The notes beneath the pieces are model-generated. The model did no database searches, was not told the DNA's origin, and worked only from the letters and a program-made list of their open reading frames with translations. A stretch of 64,000 nucleotides of DNA from JABCPE02 sp963520375. Its GTDB lineage: Bacteria; Bacteroidota; Bacteroidia; Flavobacteriales; Weeksellaceae. Each line of letters begins with the position of its first letter. Within the stretch, counting starts at the first letter, position 1. Positions 1 to 9,397 of this stretch are shown here, in pieces. The stretch covers positions 1 to 64,000 of the forward strand of contig CAUQQF010000002.1 of assembly GCA_963520375.1 (NCBI GenBank), in the 5' to 3' direction. A program made the translations under genes and the position numbers.

Positions 1-47
1 GAAGAAGAAAGAACAACTGCCAAGACATTTGATGTTAGTTTCTTCAT
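1..47 (-). CDS. Secreted protein, N-terminal fragment (cut by window start)
   Basis: An ATG on the minus strand at position 47 opens a frame that runs off the window. The 15 visible complete codons read MKKLTSNVLAVVLSS, a basic start followed by a hydrophobic run, as in a Sec signal peptide. Several Bacteroidota SusC/RagA-type TonB-dependent receptors begin in a very similar way, but 15 residues cannot establish the family. It diverges from rnhB, so the region 48-175 should hold promoters for both. Confidence 0.45.
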   Translation of the reverse strand, partial: MKKLTSNVLAVVLSS

Positions 48-127
48 AATTAAAAGTTATTTTGGTTTTTCTTTGACAATTTTATAACATTTTTTTAATA
101 AAAACAATAGATTTGTAAAAAAAATAT

Positions 128-135
128 TAAATTTG
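128..135 (+). promoter_or_regulatory. TAnnTTTG promoter element for rnhB
   Basis: TAAATTTG matches the Bacteroidota -7 consensus TAnnTTTG and lies about 40 bases before the rnhB ATG. I see no convincing TTTG -33 box at the usual 17-21 base spacing, so the call rests on the -7 element and its position. Confidence 0.45.
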
Positions 136-175
136 TGCTAAATTTTATTTAAAACTTAATTTTTATTGAATATTT

Positions 176-775
176 ATGAATTTAAAGCGTTTTTGGTCTG
201 AAATTTGCATCGAGGCAGGATGTGATGAGGTAGGAAGAGGCTGTCTGGCAGGCCCTGTAGTCGCTGCGGCTGTGATTATTAACGAAAATTTTGACCACAA
301 CCTCATCAACGACTCCAAGAAACTCACCACAAAGGTTCGTTTGGAATTAGACCAATACATAAGGGAAAATGCGGTGGATTTTGCGATTGCAGAAGTTCCG
401 CCTTCTTTCATTGATGAGCATAACATACTGAACGCCAGCATCCACGCGATGCACTTGGCATTAGACCAACTAAAAACCCGCCCAGAACTGATTTTAGTGG
501 ATGGAAATAGATTTCATCCATATAATTTTATCCCGCATGAGTGCATCGTGAAGGGCGACAGCAAGGTTCTTTCCATCGCGGCTGCTTCTATTTTAGCTAA
601 AAACTACCGAGACCAACTCATGCTGAAACTCCACGAAGAATTCCCTGATTACGCCTGGGATAGGAATGTAGGCTATCCCACCAAAGCCCATAGGGAAGCC
701 ATCAAGAAACATGGCGCTACGCCTTATCACAGAATGAGTTTTAAACTTCTAAGCGATTCTGATAAACCTTCCTGA
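176..775 (+). CDS. rnhB: Ribonuclease HII
   Basis: RNase HII cleaves the RNA strand of RNA-DNA hybrids and starts ribonucleotide excision in the cytoplasm. The DEVGRG motif is at residues 17-22, with the first catalytic Asp and Glu at 17-18. It is followed by AGPVVAAA and by NDSKKLT at about 45-51, and a conserved LVDGN segment carries a further acidic residue near 110. The 199-residue length is typical. The ATG is the only start that keeps the conserved N-terminus short. It stands alone, followed by a separate promoter for the next gene. Confidence 0.96.
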   Translation: MNLKRFWSEICIEAGCDEVGRGCLAGPVVAAAVIINENFDHNLINDSKKLTTKVRLELDQYIRENAVDFAIAEVPPSFIDEHNILNASIHAMHLALDQLKTRPELILVDGNRFHPYNFIPHECIVKGDSKVLSIAAASILAKNYRDQLMLKLHEEFPDYAWDRNVGYPTKAHREAIKKHGATPYHRMSFKLLSDSDKPS

Positions 776-830
776 TGATTTAATAATTTGCTTAAAAGAC
801 TCTTATGTTTCCTCTTTTTAGTTTATTCAT

Positions 831-838
831 TATATTTG
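831..838 (+). promoter_or_regulatory. TAnnTTTG promoter element for the symporter gene
   Basis: TATATTTG lies 19 bases before the ATG at 858 and matches the Bacteroidota -7 consensus. A weak TGTTT at 806-810 is near the expected -33 position. Confidence 0.6.
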
Positions 839-857
839 CAACAAACAAAAAGTAGTA

Positions 858-2282
858 ATGAATTCATTTATATTTAGATTATTTCCATTATTGATAATGA
901 CTCTTGGAGCTGTTGTCTATGGAATTAACTTTTTTTCGCCTCTTTCTAAGGAGGTGCTCTCTGGGACGCATTTTGTCATCGGTGGAGCTTTTTTATTTTA
1001 TGCCATTTTGAAAAAAGACCTTACAACTTGGATACTTACCAGCATGATTTTGGGTGTGGTGATAGGTGTGGAGTTTCCTGGTGTAGCGATGGCTCTACAG
1101 CCTCTGAGCAGTGGGTTTATCAAATTAGTAAAAACCATTGTAGGTCCTATTCTGTTCGCAACTTTGGTTTATGGAATTGCTGGACACTCTGACCTAAAAC
1201 AAGTAGGAAGAATGGCGTGGAAGTCTTTGCTTTATTTCAATGTAGCGACCACTCTTGCTATTTTAATAGGTTTGGTATCCATCAATATATCCAATGCTGG
1301 TGTAGGGATAGATTTGAGCCAATTTCCTCAACACGACCTGCCTTCTGGTTCTGGAGTTAAGGAAAATGATTTAAAAGCTCTAAAACAAATTCCTGAAGCT
1401 GACCAATGGATATACAAGGTAACGGCTTTTTTTCGTGATATTTTCCCTGAAAATATTATAAAGTCTATTTATGAAAATCAGGTGCTGCAAATTGTAGTTT
1501 TCTCTGTGGTCTTCGGTATCGGACTGGCTATGCTGGATGAAAAGAAGAAAAAGCCAATGATAGACTTTGTGGAAAGTCTAGCGGAAGTGATGTTTAAATA
1601 CACTAAAATCGTGATGTATTTCGCTCCTGTCGGAGTAGGTGCAGCGATGGCATATACGGTAGGACATATGGGAATAGACATTTTAAAATATTTGTTCTTA
1701 CTCCTGCTGACTCTTTATGCCGCGATATTTGCATTTGTTATGCTGGTATTACTGCCACTAGCTATGTACTTGAAAATCCCTATTAAAAACTTCATTTCTG
1801 CTATCAAAGAGCCTGTTTCTATCGCCTTTGCTACGACAAGCTCTGATGCTGCCTTACCTAAAGTAATGAGCAATATGGAAGCCTTTGGCGTGCCTCGTAG
1901 AATAGTTTCTTTTGTGGTGCCTACGGGATATAGTTTTAATCTTGACGGAACTGCACTTTACCTGTCATTAGCATCTATATTCGTGGCTCAGGCCGCTGGG
2001 ATGGAATTGACTTTTGGACAGCAGCTACTGATGTGCCTTACATTGATGATTACAAGTAAAGGCGTGGCCGCTATACCGAGAGCCTCTCTGATTGTCCTTA
2101 TCGCTACAGCTGAGCAATTTGGGCTTCCGCTGATTATCATCTCAGCTATTTTAGGAATTGATGAACTGATGGATATGGGAAGAACCTCTCTGAATGTGAT
2201 TGGGAACTGTGTAGCTTCTGTTTTCATCGCAAAATGGGAAGGAGAATTTGATCAAGAAAAAGCAGAAAATTATGGAAAATAG
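858..2282 (+). CDS. Dicarboxylate/amino acid:cation symporter (DAACS family)
   Basis: This is a secondary transporter of the GltP/DctA/SLC1 family. It moves glutamate, aspartate or C4-dicarboxylates into the cell with H+ or Na+. The 474 residues are largely hydrophobic helices. Family hallmarks are a serine-rich reentrant loop (AFATTSSDAALPK, about residue 320) and the helical segment with GYSFNLDGTALY about 30 residues later, followed by a SKGVAAIPRAS stretch. Family members usually have 400-470 residues, so this one has a slightly long N-terminus with two extra hydrophobic segments. The exact substrate cannot be read from sequence. Its last 11 bases overlap the following secreted-protein gene, suggesting co-translation. 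Confidence 0.9.
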   Translation: MNSFIFRLFPLLIMTLGAVVYGINFFSPLSKEVLSGTHFVIGGAFLFYAILKKDLTTWILTSMILGVVIGVEFPGVAMALQPLSSGFIKLVKTIVGPILFATLVYGIAGHSDLKQVGRMAWKSLLYFNVATTLAILIGLVSINISNAGVGIDLSQFPQHDLPSGSGVKENDLKALKQIPEADQWIYKVTAFFRDIFPENIIKSIYENQVLQIVVFSVVFGIGLAMLDEKKKKPMIDFVESLAEVMFKYTKIVMYFAPVGVGAAMAYTVGHMGIDILKYLFLLLLTLYAAIFAFVMLVLLPLAMYLKIPIKNFISAIKEPVSIAFATTSSDAALPKVMSNMEAFGVPRRIVSFVVPTGYSFNLDGTALYLSLASIFVAQAAGMELTFGQQLLMCLTLMITSKGVAAIPRASLIVLIATAEQFGLPLIIISAILGIDELMDMGRTSLNVIGNCVASVFIAKWEGEFDQEKAENYGK

Positions 2283-2772
2283 AAAAAATCAATTGAGGAA
2301 TATTTTTAGTATTTTACTCGTATCTTTCTCTGTGGGACTGTTTGCACAAAACAAGTTTTCTTTTAAGGAAGATATCCTTGCCAAAACGGCTATTAGTCTG
2401 GATTACAATTATATTGGAAGAAATACACTCGCTGTAGGTATAGATTACAATGCAGGAAGACAAGACAAATCCATCACAATAGGTGCTTTTGGGCGTTATT
2501 TCAGAGGAAAAGACAGCAAAGACCATTTTATCCCAGAACTAAAAGTAGGTTATTATGATGGCGGTGGGTATGCTGGTTTGGTGGTTTCTACTAAACATTT
2601 CAGCCCTATTGTAGGTTTTTCTTTTTTGAAATTTATGAATGTTTATGGAGGATATTCTATTCCTTTTGATTCTGAAAAGAACCTAAATGGATTTTCTATA
2701 GGAGTAAGTATCAATATCGGTCTGACGCAAATAAGTAAATATTACGACAAATTTACTTTTAAACTCATGTAA
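2272..2772 (+). CDS. Small secreted protein, probably outer-membrane or periplasmic beta-rich
   Basis: I do not recognise a named family. The ATG at 2272 is preferred over an in-frame TTG at 2248, because it puts a clean signal peptide at the N-terminus (a basic start, the hydrophobic run IFSILLVSFSVGLFAQ, then cleavage after AQ). The mature part, about 140 residues, alternates polar and aromatic residues with many Gly and Tyr and ends in FKLM, which suggests a small beta barrel or sandwich. It overlaps the symporter gene by 11 bases, so the two are probably co-transcribed. The operon ends in the terminator just downstream. Confidence 0.7.
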   Translation: MENRKNQLRNIFSILLVSFSVGLFAQNKFSFKEDILAKTAISLDYNYIGRNTLAVGIDYNAGRQDKSITIGAFGRYFRGKDSKDHFIPELKVGYYDGGGYAGLVVSTKHFSPIVGFSFLKFMNVYGGYSIPFDSEKNLNGFSIGVSINIGLTQISKYYDKFTFKLM

Positions 2773-2774
2773 TA

Positions 2775-2801
2775 AAAAACTCCACTGAATGTGGAGTTTT
2801 T
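2775..2801. terminator. Bidirectional terminator between the secreted-protein gene and ftsZ
   Basis: A perfect 11-bp stem (AAAAACTCCAC pairing with GTGGAGTTTTT) encloses a TGAAT loop. A-rich and T-rich flanks serve both converging transcription units, the symporter operon and the dcw operon. Confidence 0.85.
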
Positions 2802-2804
2802 ATT

Positions 2805-4700
2805 TTAATCTACATCTTTATTTAAGAATTTATTTCGTCTTACTTCCATTTTTCCTTTGTCATTTTCGGAAATAAAACTAGATATTTTTTGTTCCCTATC
2901 TAATGGATTTTCAAAATCAACATCTATATTTCTTCTTCTAAAAGCAGGAATCATTTCATAGATATCTATCTTTTTCTCATCATTTCCTTGAAATCTAGAA
3001 GAATTAAACTCTTTTAATTTATTTCTTCTTTCCTGTATTCTGCTATCCTCTTCCGTGCTTCTTTTTTCGATGATGGTAAATTCCTCTTTCTGCTCTACAT
3101 TAGGAAAATCATTTTTAGGAGTTTGTGGCTGAGGTTGATTATTAGTTACAGAAACTTTTGGTTCTTCTTTTTGAGGAGCAGTTTTCTCTCTCATTTCCAC
3201 TCTGAAATTAACAGGTGCTTCTTTCACTTGAAAAGAAAAATCTTCTTCTTTTGGTTTATCTTCCTCTAAATCAAAAGTAAAAGAAACTGGCTCCAGCTCA
3301 GCATAAGAAAATAAATCATATTCTTTCACTGGCTCTTCTTCCGCTTCGAAAAAAGAAGGTTCTTCTTCCTCTCTGAACTTAAAACCTGTCGCAAAATCAT
3401 CCTCTCTTCTCTCCTCTAGTACAGTTGTCTGATGAAAATCAAACTTTTCTTCCGCCTTTTCTACCAAAAAACTATTGGTAGGAAAATTAGAATTAGAATT
3501 GGTATTAGAGTTAGAATTATTATCTAAACGAAAAAACTGTCTTTTCTGTTCTTCTCTAATTTCATGTCTATTACTTGGTCTGCGAACATCATTCGCAGGA
3601 GTTTCTTTAACGGGTTGAGATTCTACAACTGGTATATCTGGTTTTTTAATACCTCCATTCAAATCATGAATAATACGCTCTGCTGGGATAGCTGTATTCT
3701 TCTCATGCTCAGGCGCAAATCCTGTCGCTACTACCAAGACCTTAATAGACTCTCCTAATCCATCCTCTGTTCCTACTCCGAAAATTACATCCGCCTTGTT
3801 TCCTCCTCCTGCTTCATTTTGGATATAACTACTAATGAATTTAATTTCATTCATTTTCGCTTTATGCTCTTCTCCACTTAGAATAAGAAGCATAACTTTT
3901 TTCGCTCCTGTAATCTTATTATCATTTAACAATGGGGAATCCAGCGCTCTCTTCACTGCATCTTCTGCCCTATTCTCACCTGATGCTATTCCTATGGACA
4001 TCAACGCTGTTCCTGAATTTTCAAGGACAGTTTTAGCATCACGGAAGTCTATATTAACTTTAAATGGAGCGGTAATAACCTCAGCCATACCTTTCGCAGC
4101 GTTGGTCAGCACTTCATTTGCTTGAGAAAACGCTTCTTCGTAGTCTAAATCAGGATATTGTTCCGCTAGTCTATCATTATTAATGATAATCAAAGAATCT
4201 ACATTTTCTCTTAGTTTTTCTAATCCAGAATGAGCTTGTTCTAATCTTCTTTTTCCTTCAAAATCAAAAGGCAAAGTTACAATAGCTACCGTAAGAATAC
4301 CCAACTCTTTAGCAACCTGAGCTACCACTGGCGCAGCACCCGTACCTGTACCACCACCCATACCTGCAGTGATGAATACCATTTTGGTATTATGACCAAG
4401 AGCTTCTCGGATATCATCCATACTTTCAATAGCAGCCTTCTCTCCTACTTCTGGATCTGCTCCCGCACCAAGTCCTTCTGTTGTTCGTGTCCCAAGCTGA
4501 ACTTTATTAGAAACAGAATGCTCGTCCAATGCCTGTGCATCTGTATTTAGTACGATGAAATCAACTCCATGGATACCTCTTTCATACATGTGTTGTAGTG
4601 CATTGTTTCCTCCACCACCTACACCAATTACTTTAATTATAGATGATCTGTCTTTAGGTGCTTTGAAGTCTATTTCTATATCTTGATTAAAACCTCCCAT
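2805..4700 (-). CDS. ftsZ: Cell division GTPase FtsZ
   Basis: FtsZ is the tubulin-like GTPase that polymerises into the cytokinetic ring. The GTP-binding domain shows GVGGGGNN at residues 26-33 and the tubulin signature GGGTGTG at 115-121. After about residue 330 there is a very long acidic, Glu- and Pro-rich linker of about 250 residues, so the protein is 631 residues against about 380-400 in enterobacteria. The motif IPAFRRRN at 584-591 resembles the conserved C-terminal peptide that binds FtsA. Here it is followed by 40 more residues ending in NKFLNKDVD. It is the last gene of the dcw operon, 49 bases after ftsA, and is followed by a strong terminator. Confidence 0.97.
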   Translation of the reverse strand: MGGFNQDIEIDFKAPKDRSSIIKVIGVGGGGNNALQHMYERGIHGVDFIVLNTDAQALDEHSVSNKVQLGTRTTEGLGAGADPEVGEKAAIESMDDIREALGHNTKMVFITAGMGGGTGTGAAPVVAQVAKELGILTVAIVTLPFDFEGKRRLEQAHSGLEKLRENVDSLIIINNDRLAEQYPDLDYEEAFSQANEVLTNAAKGMAEVITAPFKVNIDFRDAKTVLENSGTALMSIGIASGENRAEDAVKRALDSPLLNDNKITGAKKVMLLILSGEEHKAKMNEIKFISSYIQNEAGGGNKADVIFGVGTEDGLGESIKVLVVATGFAPEHEKNTAIPAERIIHDLNGGIKKPDIPVVESQPVKETPANDVRRPSNRHEIREEQKRQFFRLDNNSNSNTNSNSNFPTNSFLVEKAEEKFDFHQTTVLEERREDDFATGFKFREEEEPSFFEAEEEPVKEYDLFSYAELEPVSFTFDLEEDKPKEEDFSFQVKEAPVNFRVEMREKTAPQKEEPKVSVTNNQPQPQTPKNDFPNVEQKEEFTIIEKRSTEEDSRIQERRNKLKEFNSSRFQGNDEKKIDIYEMIPAFRRRNIDVDFENPLDREQKISSFISENDKGKMEVRRNKFLNKDVD

Positions 4701-4749
4701 AGTTTATGTTATCTTTTTATATCCTTGTTTTTATTATTTTTTCTTTTAA

Positions 4750-6132
4750 TTAATTTTCTTCTTCCTCAAAAAAATTCTTAAACTTTTTCATGAAACGCAC
4801 ACTCCATGCTTCTTTTTTAGGTTCTTCTTGAACCTCTTTTGTTGATACAGCTTCAGCCTCCTTCTCCACAGGTTTTGGCGCTACCTCTTCTACTGGTTTA
4901 GAAACTTCCTCTTTTTTATCTTGTATCTCTAGATTTTCTTGTTTTTCATTGATTCTGAGACTCTCCATCAGTAATCCAATAGCTGTGGAATACTCTGGAC
5001 TTCTCAAAAGCTGGTTTTTATCATTGATGATATACTCATTAGCATAGCCTATTCTACAATCAAATCCTGTCACATAATTTGCCAGCTGGCGAAGGTTTCT
5101 CAGGTTAGAACCTCCTCCTGTAAGTACCATGCCAGCGATAAGTTTTCTTTTCTGCTCATTGACTCCGTAGGATTTCATTTCATAAGCTCCATAGGATTTT
5201 AATTCATTATTCACCATCTCTAGGATTTCCTCTACTCTCGCACTAATAATACTTGCAAGGGATTTCAAAGAAATTTCCTTTTCTTCTCTTCCGTGAAGCC
5301 CTGGTATGGTAACATAAGCATTTTCTTTTTCTAATTCAGGAACCGCTGAACCAAAATTTATCTTTAACTGCTCTGCGTGTTTTTCTATAATAGAACACCC
5401 TTCCTTGATATCCTCCGTGATGATTCCTCCTCCATAAGGGATAACGCAAGTATGACGGATAATATTATCCTTAAAAACAGCTACATCAGTAGTTCCTCCT
5501 CCTATATCTACAATAGCTACTCCTGCTTCTTTCTCCTCTTGAGTAAGAACAGCTTCTGCAGATGCTAACGGCTCCAAAGTCAAAGCTTCCAGCTCTAAAC
5601 CCGCTTCTTTGACACATCTAACCACATTTTTGATGGACGCCATCTGTCCCACTACCACATGAAACTTCGCTTCTAGACGAGTTCCATGCATACCTACTGG
5701 TTCTATAATTTCTTCTTCAGAATCTACTTTATATTCCTGTGGAAGGACATGGATAATCTCTTCACCAGGGTGCACGGCTATTTTCTTAACCTGCTCTTTT
5801 AGTTTTGATATATCCACTTCAGTGATATAGGACTCTGGATCTTGTCTCCCTATATAATCTGTATGCTGTAAGGAACGGATATGTTTCCCTGCAATACCTA
5901 CAGTTACTTTTTTGATAGGAACTTTTGCTGATTTTTCTGCCTCACTGATAGCAGCTTTAATGGAACTAATGGTATGAGCGATGTTATGCACTATACCTTT
6001 TCGTACACCGAGACTCTTGCTCTTTCCTACTCCCATCACCTCTATCTTCCCATGAGCACTTCTACGCCCTACTATGGCTACTATCTTTGTCGTCCCTATA
6101 TCTAGTCCTACTGAATATTCATTTGCTTCCAT
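4750..6132 (-). CDS. ftsA: Cell division protein FtsA
   Basis: FtsA is the actin-fold ATPase that tethers FtsZ to the membrane. The phosphate-1 motif VGLDIGTTK is near residues 8-16 and the phosphate-2 type motif AIVDIGGGTTDVAVF is near 205. A GMVLTGGGSNL adenosine-type motif follows at about 325-335. The C-terminus has a Glu/Lys/Pro-rich linker and ends in an amphipathic stretch (SVRFMKKFKNFF), the expected membrane-targeting helix. At 460 residues it is somewhat longer than the E. coli protein because of that linker. It lies between ftsQ (18 bases upstream) and ftsZ, the canonical order. Confidence 0.96.
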   Translation of the reverse strand: MEANEYSVGLDIGTTKIVAIVGRRSAHGKIEVMGVGKSKSLGVRKGIVHNIAHTISSIKAAISEAEKSAKVPIKKVTVGIAGKHIRSLQHTDYIGRQDPESYITEVDISKLKEQVKKIAVHPGEEIIHVLPQEYKVDSEEEIIEPVGMHGTRLEAKFHVVVGQMASIKNVVRCVKEAGLELEALTLEPLASAEAVLTQEEKEAGVAIVDIGGGTTDVAVFKDNIIRHTCVIPYGGGIITEDIKEGCSIIEKHAEQLKINFGSAVPELEKENAYVTIPGLHGREEKEISLKSLASIISARVEEILEMVNNELKSYGAYEMKSYGVNEQKRKLIAGMVLTGGGSNLRNLRQLANYVTGFDCRIGYANEYIINDKNQLLRSPEYSTAIGLLMESLRINEKQENLEIQDKKEEVSKPVEEVAPKPVEKEAEAVSTKEVQEEPKKEAWSVRFMKKFKNFFEEEEN

Positions 6133-6150
6133 CTAATATTCGTGTTTTTA

Positions 6151-7017
6151 CTATTTCTTTTTATCTTTGTTTTCCTCTGATTTCTCAGATTTTGGTTTTG
6201 TTTCTTCTTTTTTGTTCTCGCTGTTAGAGCCTTCTTTTACTTCCTCTTTACTTTTTTCTTCGGGTTTATAGACTCTTTCTTTGGATTCTTTATCTTCATT
6301 TCCCTTTCGCAGAGTAGTCACTATCTGATTATCATATTTTACTGAAATTTTTGAATATTTCATTTGGTCTTGATAAATCAAATATTTTTCTACAAAAGTC
6401 TTAAACCCCTTTATCTTAAACCCTAAATTTTCCAGCCTTCCCAGCTCTACAACATAGTTTCCTTCATTCGTCATCAGATAATAATCATTCCCCTTTTTGC
6501 TAATCCCTACAAAGAAATTTTTACTAAAATCATCCCTGTTTATGATTTTCACAAGCTCCACCAACATGGGATACTCCTCTGAACTCACCTTCCCAGAAAC
6601 CAGCATGCACTGATAGGAATAATTGTTAGATGCAGGGAATTCCACCCCTTTTTCATCCACATAAAAAGATTGGTCTTTTTTTGAAAGCCGAAAAATAGGA
6701 ATTCTCTGGCTAATATCCAAATTTAATTGACCATTTAGTTTCAAGTAAACATTCGCACTATCCACCATGGGCATTGCTCTTATTGCCCTTTCCAAGGACA
6801 AAATATTCAAATCTCCTATCCTGTTTGTCGGATTTTCCCTTCTTATGATTTCTCTGACAATTTTATCATTGATAAAAGACACAGGTTCTTTTTGCAACAT
6901 TTTCACTACGATATCTTCCACAGGTGTATTATTAAACCTTTGTAAAGAAAATCTGAGCAGAAATATCCAAATTCCCGCCACGAAAATGATTTTCAAAAAC
7001 CTATACTTCTTTTTCAT
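6151..7017 (-). CDS. ftsQ: Cell division protein FtsQ (DivIB-like)
   Basis: FtsQ is a bitopic divisome protein that links early and late division proteins in the periplasm. There is a short basic cytoplasmic start (MKKKYRFLK), one membrane segment at about residues 8-25 and a periplasmic domain with a POTRA-like beginning (VSFINDKIVREIIRREN). The last 50 residues are almost entirely Lys, Glu, Ser and Pro, a low-complexity tail. FtsQ sequences are weakly conserved, so identity rests on topology plus position between murC (2 bases upstream) and ftsA. Confidence 0.88.
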   Translation of the reverse strand: MKKKYRFLKIIFVAGIWIFLLRFSLQRFNNTPVEDIVVKMLQKEPVSFINDKIVREIIRRENPTNRIGDLNILSLERAIRAMPMVDSANVYLKLNGQLNLDISQRIPIFRLSKKDQSFYVDEKGVEFPASNNYSYQCMLVSGKVSSEEYPMLVELVKIINRDDFSKNFFVGISKKGNDYYLMTNEGNYVVELGRLENLGFKIKGFKTFVEKYLIYQDQMKYSKISVKYDNQIVTTLRKGNEDKESKERVYKPEEKSKEEVKEGSNSENKKEETKPKSEKSEENKDKKK

Positions 7018-7019
7018 CC

Positions 7020-8369
7020 TTATCTATTCTCCAACCACTCCACTATGCCGTCATAGAGGGTATCTATATTTCCTGCGCCTACCGTGAGCAGAACATCAAA
7101 ATCCTTACTTTTGATTTTATCAAATGCAGCCGCAAGGGTAGAAACTTCTTTATTTTGCAAATTTACTTTTTCTAACAACCACTCGGAAGTAATTTCGGAA
7201 AAATTTTCTTGTAATTCTCTCGCTGGGTAAATATCCAGAAGTAACAATTCGTCTGCTTTGGACAGACTTTCCGCGAAACCATCAGCGAAATCCTTCGTTC
7301 TGCTGAAAAGATGCGGCTGAAAAACCACCAAAAGTTTTTTATCAGGATTAAATTCTCGGATGGAATTTATCACTGCATTCAGCTCTGTCGGGTGGTGGGC
7401 GTAGTCATCTACATAGATTTTTCCATTAGCGAATTTATGTCTGGTGTAACGGCGTTTTATCCCTTTGAAACCAGCTATTGCTTTCTTCAAAACCTCAAAA
7501 TCCACTCCAAGATGATGAAGCAGAGCCAATGCTCCTGTGGCGTTTTCTACATTATGTATCCCTGGGATTTCCCACTCAAACTGGTGAGTTTCTCCATTTT
7601 TTGTATGGAAATCAAAACTGATTTTTTCGCCTTTCATTTGGAGGTTGTCAGAGTAATAATCCGCCTTCTCATTCACCGCATAAGTCTGCGCATTTCTGGC
7701 GATTTTTATTCCTTTTCTTACAAAAAGCTGGTGGTCATCTGAAACCAAATTCGCAAAATCCTCAAAGCCCTGCTCTATAGTTTCTTTGTCGCCATATATA
7801 TCAAGATGGTCGGCATCCGTAGAAGTGATTATCGCCCAATCTGGTGACAGATTGAGGAAACTTCGGTCGTATTCATCGGCTTCCAAAACGGAATACTGAT
7901 TGCCATTAAACATAAAATTAGACCCAAAATTCTCCGAAATTCCACCTAAAAAAGCCGAAAATGGAAGTTCAGCTTCCTTGCAGAGATGAGCCACAAGACA
8001 GGAAGTGGTCGTTTTCCCGTGAGTTCCCGCCACTGCGATGCATTCGGTATTTTCGGTAACCATTCCCAAGACTTTTGCTCGTTTCAAAACTGAAAATTCG
8101 TGCTGATTGAAATAATCCAAAATCTGCAGTTCCTTAATCGCTGGCGTAAAAATCACAAGCGTTTCTGCCTTATCTAAAGCACTGATTTCCTCAGTAATTC
8201 CATCTTCGAACTGGATAGCAATTCCCTCTTCCTGCAGTTTTTTAGTCAGTTTGGTCTCGGTTTTATCATATCCTAAAACATTCTTTCCCAGACTTTTAAA
8301 ATATCTCGCAAGGGCAGACATTCCTATTCCACCAATTCCTATGAAATAAAAGTTTTTATATTGTTTCAT
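7020..8369 (-). CDS. murC: UDP-N-acetylmuramate--L-alanine ligase
   Basis: MurC adds L-alanine to UDP-MurNAc, the first peptide step of peptidoglycan precursor synthesis in the cytoplasm. The N-terminal nucleotide fold shows GIGGIGMSALA at residues 11-21, the ATP P-loop GTHGKTT is at 115-121, and VDDYAHHPTE lies in the C-terminal half. The 449-residue length is normal. It sits 13 bases downstream of the RhuM-like gene and 2 bases before ftsQ, so it is part of the dcw operon. The intruding pair of genes separates it from murG. Confidence 0.97.
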   Translation of the reverse strand: MKQYKNFYFIGIGGIGMSALARYFKSLGKNVLGYDKTETKLTKKLQEEGIAIQFEDGITEEISALDKAETLVIFTPAIKELQILDYFNQHEFSVLKRAKVLGMVTENTECIAVAGTHGKTTTSCLVAHLCKEAELPFSAFLGGISENFGSNFMFNGNQYSVLEADEYDRSFLNLSPDWAIITSTDADHLDIYGDKETIEQGFEDFANLVSDDHQLFVRKGIKIARNAQTYAVNEKADYYSDNLQMKGEKISFDFHTKNGETHQFEWEIPGIHNVENATGALALLHHLGVDFEVLKKAIAGFKGIKRRYTRHKFANGKIYVDDYAHHPTELNAVINSIREFNPDKKLLVVFQPHLFSRTKDFADGFAESLSKADELLLLDIYPARELQENFSEITSEWLLEKVNLQNKEVSTLAAAFDKIKSKDFDVLLTVGAGNIDTLYDGIVEWLENR

Positions 8370-8382
8370 TTATTTTTAATAA

Positions 8383-9384
8383 TTATTTTCCTTTTTTTAC
8401 ATTCTTTTTAGCTTCTTTTTGCAAATCATTAATGGTTCGCAAATATGCTTTTTCTACATCTGCCAGAGTTTTCGCCTTATATTTTTTATATTCTTTTCTT
8501 GCCTTCTCTTCTGCTTGATTATGTGATATTTTCCCCGCATTATCTAGTACCTCACGCCCAGCAGAGGAAAGGATATTATCCAGCTCCCTTATAAAATCAT
8601 TCATCTTCATTTCTCTTTCTTCAATAGCATTCAACTCCGCTAAATCAAAATATGCTGAAACCAAGTTATTCAACACACGAAGTTCCTGCTCTGTAAGGTA
8701 ATTTTTAGCTACCATAGCCTCCGCCTGTGTTGGATGACTTCCTTTAAAGTGGGTAAGTCCCACAAATGGTTTTTCACTATCTACTCTAAAATAAATCACT
8801 TCGCTCGCTGTATTTCCATGAGCTGCATAATGTAATTTATTCTGAACCATTTTGAAAAAAGTGATACTCGCCTCATTTTTAGGGTCATAATCTGTTGCAG
8901 TAGCATACAAATCCAGAACTTGGCGGTACATTACTTTTTCACTCGAACGAATGTCCCTAATACGGTCTAATAACTCTTTCCAATAATTACCTCCTCCTAA
9001 ACTTTTCAAGCGTTCATCATTCATGGTAAATCCCTTTACTAAATATTCTTTGAGTTTTTCGGTCGCCCAAATTCTAAATTTAGTCCCTTGTATTGATTTA
9101 ACACGATATCCCACTGAAATAATTACATCAAGATTATAGTAATCAACTTGATATATTTTATTGTCTGAAGCAGTTGTTGCAAAATTTGCAACAACTGAAT
9201 TTTGTTGCAATTCTCCTTCTTTAAAAATATTTTTAATATGTCGGGAAATTGTAGATTTATCCCTGCCAAAAAGAGCAGCCATTTGATCTATGGAAAGCCA
9301 AATATTTTCATCTTCCAGCTTTACACTAATCTTTGTAAGTCCATCTTCTGTTTGATAAATCAAAATTTGACTTTTACCTTCCAT
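8383..9384 (-). CDS. RhuM-family protein inserted in the dcw cluster
   Basis: This resembles the virulence RhuM family (named after a gene on Salmonella pathogenicity island 3), whose biochemical role is unknown. Family-like features are the N-terminal segment with IWLSIDQMAALFGRDKSTIS and HIKNIF (residues about 28-53), which looks like a helix-turn-helix. It is followed by YYNLDVIISVGYRVKS, KFRIWATEKLKEYLVKGF and a C-terminal half with THFKGSHPTQAEAMVAKNYL. The last 60 residues are Lys- and Ala-rich and probably coiled-coil. At 333 residues it looks intact. It lies 13 bases from both neighbours in the operon direction. RhuM genes are typically found in mobile or accessory loci, so its place here is unusual. 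Confidence 0.87.
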   Translation of the reverse strand: MEGKSQILIYQTEDGLTKISVKLEDENIWLSIDQMAALFGRDKSTISRHIKNIFKEGELQQNSVVANFATTASDNKIYQVDYYNLDVIISVGYRVKSIQGTKFRIWATEKLKEYLVKGFTMNDERLKSLGGGNYWKELLDRIRDIRSSEKVMYRQVLDLYATATDYDPKNEASITFFKMVQNKLHYAAHGNTASEVIYFRVDSEKPFVGLTHFKGSHPTQAEAMVAKNYLTEQELRVLNNLVSAYFDLAELNAIEEREMKMNDFIRELDNILSSAGREVLDNAGKISHNQAEEKARKEYKKYKAKTLADVEKAYLRTINDLQKEAKKNVKKGK

Positions 9385-9397
9385 ATTTTTAAACTAT

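Noticed and set aside
8383..9384. RhuM-like gene as a sign of a prophage or genomic island
   Set aside because: No integrase, transposase, phage genes, att-like repeats or tRNA boundary accompany it and the flanking genes are canonical dcw genes.
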